Assembly: GCA_002320665.1 (NCBI GenBank) | Contig: DCKO01000007.1 | Location: 5,411-37,970 of the forward strand | DNA: 32,560 bases | Reading direction: 5' to 3' | Source of the DNA: Micavibrio sp. UBA1672 | GTDB lineage: Bacteria; Pseudomonadota; Alphaproteobacteria; Micavibrionales; Micavibrionaceae | Notes under the pieces: model-generated | Databases searched by the model: none | Seen by the model: the letters and a program-made list of their open reading frames with translations, nothing else | Told to the model about the DNA's origin: nothing | Made by a program: the position numbers and the translations under genes | Shown here: positions 25,419-31,845 of the stretch, piece after piece | Layout: every line of letters starts with the position of its first letter | How positions within the stretch are numbered: the first letter of the stretch is position 1

Positions 25419-26090
25419 ATGAACAAAACTATGCCTTTTATTCTAGTCCTGATGTGTTTTATTTCAGGCATAGCAAAAGCGGATTCTTTTTTCTGTGAGA
25501 GTGATTGGGATTATATGAAACCGCCTTTGGCGGCGGATGAGTATGAAGCAAAAATCCATGATATTCTCAAAGATATAACAGAGAACCAAAATTACTATAA
25601 TGTGCCAGAGCAAGATGCCCGTATGTACCGGATTTTAGCCGAAAGTGTAAATGCCCAGAATATTGTAGAGATCGGTACGTCTACGGGGTATTCAACAATA
25701 TGGTTTGGTCTGGCTCTCAAGCAAACCGGCGGCAAGCTGACAACTTTTGAAATTGACCCCGAACGCTCGGCCATAGCACGCGAGAATTTCAAGCGCGCAG
25801 AAATGAATGATATTATAACCTTGATCGAAGGGGATGCACATGAAGAGGTCTTAAAGCTTTCCGAGCCTATTGATATACTGTTTCTGGATGCAGATAAGAA
25901 GGGCTATATTGATTACCTCAACAAGCTATTGCCGCTTGTTCGAGAAGGCGGTTTGATCATAGGCGATAATATCATGACTGATCTTGCCGATCCGGTTTAT
26001 GTCGAGGCGATTACAACCAATCCGGCCCTTGAAACTGTGGTCATAGCCGGCGTAGCCTATACGATTAAGAAGCGCAGCATAAAAAATTAA
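25419..26090 (+). CDS. O-methyltransferase (class I SAM-dependent) with a predicted signal peptide
   Basis: The 223-residue product has a class I methyltransferase fold of the catechol/caffeoyl-CoA O-methyltransferase type: VEIGTSTGYSTIWF (SAM motif I), LTTFEIDPERSAIARENF (acidic ribose-binding position), and LFLDADKKGYIDYL followed by GGLIIGDN (metal-binding Asp residues and Asn). Unusually, it begins NKTMPFILVLMCFISGIAKA-DS, which looks like a cleavable signal peptide. The start at 25419 has AGGA about nine bases upstream; an in-frame ATG at 25377 lies inside the previous gene. If exported it would act where SAM is not known to be available, so either the leader is a membrane anchor or export must be tested. 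The substrate is unknown. Confidence 0.85.
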   Translation: MNKTMPFILVLMCFISGIAKADSFFCESDWDYMKPPLAADEYEAKIHDILKDITENQNYYNVPEQDARMYRILAESVNAQNIVEIGTSTGYSTIWFGLALKQTGGKLTTFEIDPERSAIARENFKRAEMNDIITLIEGDAHEEVLKLSEPIDILFLDADKKGYIDYLNKLLPLVREGGLIIGDNIMTDLADPVYVEAITTNPALETVVIAGVAYTIKKRSIKN

Positions 26091-26139
26091 TGATGATGCA
26101 AACACGCCAATTAAGGTTGCGCCATAATTTATAACCACT

Positions 26140-27585
26140 TTATGATATGATAATATCGCTATCCTCGAACAAGCTCAGGACATCAAGATTATTTGTATGG
26201 CTGAGAATTATAGCTTCAGCGCTGTCATAGTTATTTTCAAGGCCATCACGATCAATTGATACTCTCGTGTGTTTTCCCCTTTCTTTATATGATACATAGT
26301 CGCTTATTACATCTGAAAGAGGATCAAATCCTATTAATATATCACGTAGCTCTATGATATCACCTTCGGCTGCATTGAAATCCTTAATCGTATCAACCTG
26401 ATCAAGGTCTTCTTTCGTAAAAACAAATCGGTCTGCTCCCTGCCCGCCAATCATCTTGTCTTTACCGCCACCTCCAAACAACACATCATCGCCGCCGCGC
26501 CCATAAAGTATATCATTGCCTGAACCGCCAAAAACTGTGTCCGGATTATCACCACCATTAAAGCGATCATTGCCCTCTCCAAGGTCAGTTTCAGAAGACT
26601 TGTATGCTTCTTTTATTGATACTTTGTCATTGCCGCTTCCGGTGTCGATATCAAAAATTGTATAGCCGCCATAACCCTTGAGGCCAAGCTTATCATGACC
26701 TGCGCCGCTATCGATTTCAAATGTATTCGACCAGCCAGCGCCATTGCTAAGGGCTTTGATTGTAATCTTATCATTGCCCTCACCTGTTTCTACAAAGCCG
26801 CGTTTAGCGTCAATAATATTTACTTTGGCATTCCCCGTGCCTGTTAAACTTACATCTGCATGGACGAAATTTCTTAATGTCACATTTTGCAAATCGTCAG
26901 AGTCTAGCTCTATATTCTTGATGTCATTCCAATCAGACTTCACAGTAGCCTGAAATGTTTGTAAGGATTTGTATTTATACACCAAAAATGCACCATCTGG
27001 CATGCCATTCAGATTTAGATCATCACCACGTAACTTTACAGTTTTTGAAAACTCGATTAAATCCAACTTGATATGATCTTCCGCGTTTATATATCTTTGA
27101 CCAGATGTGGCATTACTGATTAGAATATCAGCTTGAAACACCTTATCTTCCTGCTTTTGTACGATATTTTTTTGAAATGATGGTGTATCAATTCTGGTAA
27201 ACAGCACTTTTTCCAAGCCCATAGCCATAAAAGGATAATCCTGCTCTTCTTCCGTTATTATAGGCACGTGCTTCGAGCCTTGGCCAAGTGTGTTATTTTG
27301 CACATTACCCAACGCACCTTGTGCATCCACCGCATCAAAGCCGATATCATCAGATTCAGGCTCTTGGATTTTCACATGTCTATTTAGGTGCTTGTAATGG
27401 CCGGCTTCTTTGTCGTGCTCGGCATAATCTTCTTGTAACATATCCCTATCGGCAATATTTTCCATATTTGCAACAGCATAGAGCGAAATAATTTCCTCGT
27501 ATAATCGGTTATCTATATTCGAACCACCTATATCCAACTGATTTAATTTGTTTTTATTGTCGTGTTGTTGCTCAGTATTACGCAT
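26140..27585 (-). CDS. RTX-type calcium-binding protein, probable type I secretion substrate
   Basis: The 481-residue, acidic protein has no N-terminal signal peptide. Its first ~240 residues are hydrophilic and of unknown fold. Residues about 245-335 contain degenerate G-x-G-N-D-K units (TGEGNDKI, SGAGHDKL, TGSGNDKV). From about 336 to 386 there are canonical RTX nonapeptides (GEGNDRFNG, GGSGNDILYG, GRGGDDVLFG, GGGGKDKMIG, GGQGADRFVF), which bind Ca2+ in a beta-roll. The last ~95 residues (VDTIKDFNAAEGDIIELRDIL onward, ending in hydrophobic-acidic DSDIIIS) resemble the type I secretion target domain. AAGGAG (27598-27593) lies seven bases before the ATG. No ABC exporter, membrane-fusion protein or TolC gene lies in the window. 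The role (adhesin, enzyme or surface layer) is unknown. Confidence 0.88.
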   Translation of the reverse strand: MRNTEQQHDNKNKLNQLDIGGSNIDNRLYEEIISLYAVANMENIADRDMLQEDYAEHDKEAGHYKHLNRHVKIQEPESDDIGFDAVDAQGALGNVQNNTLGQGSKHVPIITEEEQDYPFMAMGLEKVLFTRIDTPSFQKNIVQKQEDKVFQADILISNATSGQRYINAEDHIKLDLIEFSKTVKLRGDDLNLNGMPDGAFLVYKYKSLQTFQATVKSDWNDIKNIELDSDDLQNVTLRNFVHADVSLTGTGNAKVNIIDAKRGFVETGEGNDKITIKALSNGAGWSNTFEIDSGAGHDKLGLKGYGGYTIFDIDTGSGNDKVSIKEAYKSSETDLGEGNDRFNGGDNPDTVFGGSGNDILYGRGGDDVLFGGGGKDKMIGGQGADRFVFTKEDLDQVDTIKDFNAAEGDIIELRDILIGFDPLSDVISDYVSYKERGKHTRVSIDRDGLENNYDSAEAIILSHTNNLDVLSLFEDSDIIIS

Positions 27586-27656
27586 CTCATATCTCCTTAA
27601 GTTTAATAATTATGAAAAATGCAAGCGTCGTACCATTTCACCTTGAAAATACCGCC

Positions 27657-27685
27657 TTGAGCGTATAAGTATGAGGGCTTGTAAT
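27657..27685 (+). promoter_or_regulatory. Candidate promoter for argS
   Basis: TTGAGC (27657-27662), a 17-base spacer and TGTAAT (27680-27685). A second -10-like TATAAT at 27690-27695 lacks a matching -35. The argS ATG follows 23 bases after the first -10, with no clear Shine-Dalgarno sequence between. The rest of the 123-base divergent region with the RTX gene shows nothing else. Confidence 0.4.
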
Positions 27686-27708
27686 GATCTATAATATATG
27701 AATAAACC

Positions 27709-29571
27709 ATGGCTTCACTGACGCAAAATTTAACTCGTATTTTTGAAGAGGCGTTTATAGCGCTGGATTTACCCGTACAACATGCGCGCGTACAGGTTTC
27801 CGGTGCAGGTCAAGATGCACAATTCCAGTGTAATGGTGCACTTGCCTGCGCCAAGCCCTTGAAGAAAAACCCGCGTGAAATTGCACAGAGCATTATAGAT
27901 CAGATCAAGGATAAAGATATTTTTGCCGATCTTTCTATTGGCGGACCTGGATTTATCAATATCACCCTCAAGGAAAGCTATATATCCACCTTTCTTGATG
28001 ACCTATCAGATAGTGACACATTAGGCGTACAGATAATAGATACAGAAGAAACTATTGTTCTTGATTATGGGGGGCCAAATATCGCCAAAGCCATGCATGT
28101 CGGGCATTTGCGCAGTTCTATTATTGGTGACTCCCTAAGGCGTATGTACGCGTACGCAGGTTATAATACGGTTGGCGACGTACATATGGGGGATTGGGGT
28201 ACGCCTATGGGTATGATTCTGTCCGAGCTGGATTTAATGAAGTTTGATGGCGAAATTACGATGGAGATGCTCGCCGAAATTTACCCCAAGGCCTCCGCCG
28301 CCTGTAAGGAAGATGAGAGCCGCGCGGCACTGGCACGAGAGGCGACAAGAAAGCTACAAGATGGTGATCCTGACTATACACAGCGCTGGCGCGAATTTAT
28401 TGATGTCTCGATTGCGGGGATGAAAAAGAACTTTGATGCACTTGGTGTGCATTTCGATGAGTGGAAGGGCGAGAGCGATGCCCACCCCTTTATCGCACCG
28501 ATGGTGGAGGACCTAAAATCACGCGGTATTGCCCATGAGGATGAAGGCGCTCTGATTATTAATGTTTCCAAAGAAGATGATAAGAAAGAAGTGCCGCCGC
28601 TTATTTTACTCAAAAGTGATGGCGCGGTGCTTTATGGGACGACTGATCTTGCGACCATTATCGACCGCATAAAATCTCATAACCCTTCCAAGATTATCTA
28701 TGTGGTTGATCAACGCCAAGCCTTGCATTTTGAGCAAGTCTTCCGTGCGGCCTATAAATCAAAAATAATAAGCAACAATGTAGCGTTAATTCATGCAGGT
28801 TTTGGCACAATGAACGGTACAGACGGCAAACCTTTTAAAACGCGTGCTGGCGACGTGATGAAACTGGAAGATTTGATCGAGATGGGCATAGAAAAAGCAA
28901 CAGCCCGTCTGGATGAAGCCGAGCTTGCCAAAGATATGGATGAGGCTGAGCGCGCCGATATTGCGCATAAGGTTGCGATTGCCGCGCTAAAGTTCGCAGA
29001 TTTACAGAATAACCGCATTGCCGATTACGTCTTTGATATTGACCGTATGACCTCCTTTGAGGGGAAAACAGGGCCATATCTTTTGTATCAGGCCGTGCGG
29101 ATTCAATCTTTGCTAAGAAAAGCAAAAGAAAATATGCCTGAGGACAGCGTTATTCGTGACAATCTTCGTGAAACAACAAAACGTGTTTTGGAGTCTATCA
29201 CTTCGGAGGAAAGGGCTAAGATGCGCGCTTATTTTGATAAGAAAACTCCGCAGGAAAGGCTGGAATTTTCTGCACGTCACGGGATTGGAATGCATTACCA
29301 AATCCAAGAAGAAGATCGTGATCTGGCCTTGCTTTTAGGCTCATTTGCCGATCATTTTGAAAATGCGCTGAAGAATAACACGCCGCATGTGCTGTGTGAT
29401 TATGCGTATAAACTCGCGCAGGAATTCAGCTCCTTTTACGGGAATTGCCATATCTTGTCTGAAACAGATGAGGCTTTGCGGGCCTCACGCCTGAAACTCT
29501 GTCAACAGACCCATAAACAGCTTATTACAATTCTAAACCTTCTCGGGATAGATGTGCCGAAACGGATGTAA
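27709..29571 (+). CDS. argS: Arginine--tRNA ligase
   Basis: ArgS charges tRNA-Arg with arginine. The 620-residue class I synthetase has the N-terminal Add-1 tRNA-binding domain (about 5-90), the HIGH-like motif HVGH (130-133) in GGPNIAKAMHVGHLRS, GDVHMGDWGTPMG, LYGTTDLATI, and the modified KMSKS region GKPFKTRAGDVMKLEDL. A C-terminal DALR anticodon-binding helical domain follows, with KTGPYLLYQAVRIQSLL and FSSFYGNCHIL. It is slightly longer than the E. coli enzyme (577) because of insertions in the catalytic domain, as in many Alphaproteobacteria. The stop codon abuts the last codon of the convergent lipoprotein gene. Confidence 0.96.
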   Translation: MASLTQNLTRIFEEAFIALDLPVQHARVQVSGAGQDAQFQCNGALACAKPLKKNPREIAQSIIDQIKDKDIFADLSIGGPGFINITLKESYISTFLDDLSDSDTLGVQIIDTEETIVLDYGGPNIAKAMHVGHLRSSIIGDSLRRMYAYAGYNTVGDVHMGDWGTPMGMILSELDLMKFDGEITMEMLAEIYPKASAACKEDESRAALAREATRKLQDGDPDYTQRWREFIDVSIAGMKKNFDALGVHFDEWKGESDAHPFIAPMVEDLKSRGIAHEDEGALIINVSKEDDKKEVPPLILLKSDGAVLYGTTDLATIIDRIKSHNPSKIIYVVDQRQALHFEQVFRAAYKSKIISNNVALIHAGFGTMNGTDGKPFKTRAGDVMKLEDLIEMGIEKATARLDEAELAKDMDEAERADIAHKVAIAALKFADLQNNRIADYVFDIDRMTSFEGKTGPYLLYQAVRIQSLLRKAKENMPEDSVIRDNLRETTKRVLESITSEERAKMRAYFDKKTPQERLEFSARHGIGMHYQIQEEDRDLALLLGSFADHFENALKNNTPHVLCDYAYKLAQEFSSFYGNCHILSETDEALRASRLKLCQQTHKQLITILNLLGIDVPKRM

Positions 29572-30078
29572 TTATTGTTCGTCCGCCGGACATGGTTCGC
29601 TTCGGCGTGTGTGGGTTACTTCTATATGCCAAAAATCTGGCTTGGCGCCATAATTTGCTAGCAAGTCTACCGTTTCTTTGTTCAAGACCTTAATTAAAAA
29701 GACGTTATCTTTTTCTTTTAAATTATCATTAGAGTGTTTTTGGAAAAATTCCTGCCTTTTGCTTTCCTCAGGAAAATATAATGCGAGCGTGTTTCCGCTA
29801 ATTTTATATTTATAGAGCAATTGCATTTCACCATTTTTATCCATCAAAAATGTTGATGTTCCGGCTTGTAAAGTTTTTACCTCGCCTTTTTCATTGGTCT
29901 TTTTGTAAACCGAGCCATCACGTATAAAGCCAAAACATTCTTTACCTTCGTCTCCCCAATATCCTTCGAGAGCCGGATCGATCACGCCTTTCTCCCAGTA
30001 ACCGCCAAAATCTTCGATTATAAAACAGGCGGATAGAAGCAATAATGTTGGCAATAAAATTAGAGTTTTATATGTCAT
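29572..30078 (-). CDS. Putative lipoprotein of unknown function
   Basis: Starting at ATG 30078, the product is 168 residues with a lipoprotein signal peptide TYKTLILLPTLLLLSAC; the lipobox LSAC puts the lipidated cysteine at residue 18. The mature part is hydrophilic and beta-rich (GYWGDEGKECFGFIRDG, TSTFLMDKNGEMQLLYKYKISG), similar in style to small lipocalin-like or META-like envelope lipoproteins, but I cannot place it in a family. An in-frame ATG at 30192 would add 38 residues before the signal peptide and is rejected; AGGAAAG lies about 12 bases before 30078. It converges directly on argS and is divergent from the Fic-like gene. Confidence 0.75.
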   Translation of the reverse strand: MTYKTLILLPTLLLLSACFIIEDFGGYWEKGVIDPALEGYWGDEGKECFGFIRDGSVYKKTNEKGEVKTLQAGTSTFLMDKNGEMQLLYKYKISGNTLALYFPEESKRQEFFQKHSNDNLKEKDNVFLIKVLNKETVDLLANYGAKPDFWHIEVTHTRRSEPCPADEQ

Positions 30079-30173
30079 GTTCAGTAAACTTTCCTGCGCT
30101 ATTATAAGGTTTTGAGTATAAGGAATTGCTTTTTTTGATAAAAGAAAATTCAGTGAATTCTCCAAATCTTCGA

Positions 30174-30201
30174 TTGATCTTTTTTCCTTCACGGCTATAA
30201 T
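30174..30201 (+). promoter_or_regulatory. Promoter of the Fic-like gene, predicting an almost leaderless mRNA
   Basis: TTGATC (30174-30179), a 16-base spacer and a perfect TATAAT (30196-30201). The ATG is at 30211, nine bases after the -10. Transcription usually starts about seven bases after the -10, so the mRNA would have only a few bases before the start codon. No Shine-Dalgarno sequence is present, which agrees. The remainder of the 132-base divergent region holds only an AATTC-AGT-GAATT inverted repeat. Confidence 0.55.
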
Positions 30202-30210
30202 CGGCCAATC

Positions 30211-31113
30211 ATGTTGGGACTCCAGACTTTACGTATTTCACCGCAATTGCTTAAGCTCGCCTGCGAGGTGGACGAGTTCAAAGGCGCATGGACGGCAATG
30301 GAAAACCACACAACGTCCCTGCAACTGCTCAGTGACGTCTCCAGTTTTGGCCGGAATTTCAAGGATATTGCCAAGTCATGGCAGGGCAAGCCATTGAATG
30401 AAGAGTTGCTATGCCGCCTTCATGCCCTTTTTACTGGTGCCAAGCAGATGAGCCTCTATCGCGAGGGCACTACGACATTAAGTGTTAAGAGTGATGATGG
30501 AGGACTAATCGGGGAACTGGAAGCGGCTGGACCAGAGGAAATCCGTGCTCTGATGCCGCGCCTTATGCAATGGGTAGAAGAGGCTTTTGAGAAAAAGCAA
30601 GAACATCCCTTGATCGTCATTGGCGTGTTTACAGCTATTTTCCTGCAACTTGCGCCATTTGAACAAAGCAATCAAAAGCTTGCGCGCCTTCTGGTCATCT
30701 TGTTGATGTTCAAGGCCGGCTATAGTTATGCGCCCTATTCGACGCTTGATTCAATTCTGAATGAGCGCGGCGAAGACTATTTCAAAGTGCTCCAGCATAC
30801 GCAAGATACGCTCGCGCAAGGTCAAATTGACTGGGAGGCATGGATGGAGTTTTTCTTCTCGCTTCTGGTCGAACAGAAAAACAAGCTCCAGAAACGTATG
30901 GAAAAACGCGGCGGCGAGATCGTTAATATGCCCGCTCTTTCTACGAAAATTCTCAAACTCTTTGAAAAGCATGATCGTTTGAGCATGAAAGAAATCGAGC
31001 GCTTGAGCCGCGGGAAACGCTCTACGCTAAAGCTTCGCTTGGCTGAACTTGTTGAGGGCGGTTATCTAATCCGTCATGGCAAGGCACGCGCGACGTGGTA
31101 TAGCAAGGTTTAA
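30211..31113 (+). CDS. Fic-fold protein with degenerate active site and C-terminal winged helix
   Basis: The 300-residue protein has the layout of class II Fic proteins: an N-terminal helical part with a possible inhibitory-helix motif (TAMENHTTS, about 29-36, where active relatives have SxxxEG/N), a Fic core (about 60-200) with the target-binding flap LFTGAKQMSLYREGTTTL (73-90), and a C-terminal winged-helix (about 245-300, LSMKEIERLSRGKRSTLKLRL). Active Fic enzymes transfer AMP or other nucleotides through HPFxDGNGRxxR. Here the aligned twelve residues, 148-159, are APFEQSNQKLAR. The catalytic His is Ala, and the Asp, both Gly and first Arg are also changed, while Pro, Phe, Asn and the last Arg remain. 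The frame is intact, so this looks like a retained non-AMPylating relative, perhaps a DNA-binding regulator, rather than a pseudogene. Confidence 0.8.
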   Translation: MLGLQTLRISPQLLKLACEVDEFKGAWTAMENHTTSLQLLSDVSSFGRNFKDIAKSWQGKPLNEELLCRLHALFTGAKQMSLYREGTTTLSVKSDDGGLIGELEAAGPEEIRALMPRLMQWVEEAFEKKQEHPLIVIGVFTAIFLQLAPFEQSNQKLARLLVILLMFKAGYSYAPYSTLDSILNERGEDYFKVLQHTQDTLAQGQIDWEAWMEFFFSLLVEQKNKLQKRMEKRGGEIVNMPALSTKILKLFEKHDRLSMKEIERLSRGKRSTLKLRLAELVEGGYLIRHGKARATWYSKV

Positions 31114-31119
31114 GCACTT

Positions 31120-31845
31120 TTAATCCGGCAAAATATAAAGCCCATAATAAAAGACATATTGGCTGCCGTAAGGTGTACCGGCTATTCCGTAATTACCTGA
31201 AAAATTTATGCACATTGATATTTTCTCGTCACATTCATTAGCCGCGCAAGATATAGTATTCCCGTTTGCATAGTTTCCATCAAAGGGTGTAGCCGCCATG
31301 CTTCCAGTCTCTTCTGGAATTGATGAGAAATTATATCCAAGCTTCCTATTTATAACCTCACACAGTTTTTCACTTAAGCCCGGCAAATGCAAAACAAGGC
31401 CTGCATGGCCTGTGCCCCCATAACCCGGTATTTTATGGTTTTTTGTATAATTCCATGACATATCCGTAGCATCGGTTGGTGGTGCCTGCCACATAACGCC
31501 GCCGCCTTCTAGGTGATATAGTTTGCAGTTATTTGTGACACAATTTGCATTTGTGTCCAAATAGGCGTTATTAGGATGCTCAAAGCTAATTTCGGTTTCA
31601 GAAACGCCTTGCCTTACAATTTTATTGACCCCTAATTCGAGTTTCTGGGCATAGGAAATGATATCACTTGCGGCAAGCTCAGCCTGTCTTTCCGTTAATA
31701 TTGTGATATTCTGGCTACGCATAGACCGTGCGACCATATATGACAGTGCGCCAAACAATACTACGGCGAGAAGAATAAAGAAGAAAACGTTACCTTTTTC
31801 ACTGACTAAAAGCGTTCTTCTATTCTTATTCTTTGTTTTCATCAT
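31120..31845 (-). CDS. Single-span pilin-like envelope protein, unknown family
   Basis: The 241-residue product starts with a basic leader (MMKTKNKNRRTLLVSEKG), one long hydrophobic helix (NVFFFILLAVVLFGALSYMVA) and a polar helix (RSMRSQNITILTERQAELAAS), followed by a globular domain with six cysteines (CVTNNC, LCEVIN, SCAANEC, MCINF) and a Gly/Tyr-rich end. This is the shape of type IV pilins and pseudopilins, but there is no Glu at position +5 and the Gly is followed by Asn, so a standard prepilin site is doubtful. I chose ATG 31845 (or 31842) as the start. The frame stays open to 32481, but that extension is a shadow of the repeat protein. The start lies inside the last codons of the upstream gene, suggesting coupled translation. 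Confidence 0.75.
   Translation of the reverse strand: MMKTKNKNRRTLLVSEKGNVFFFILLAVVLFGALSYMVARSMRSQNITILTERQAELAASDIISYAQKLELGVNKIVRQGVSETEISFEHPNNAYLDTNANCVTNNCKLYHLEGGGVMWQAPPTDATDMSWNYTKNHKIPGYGGTGHAGLVLHLPGLSEKLCEVINRKLGYNFSSIPEETGSMAATPFDGNYANGNTISCAANECDEKISMCINFSGNYGIAGTPYGSQYVFYYGLYILPD

Noticed and set aside
30079..30192. 38-residue N-terminal extension of the lipoprotein
   Set aside because: It would bury the lipoprotein signal peptide and lipobox in the middle of the protein.
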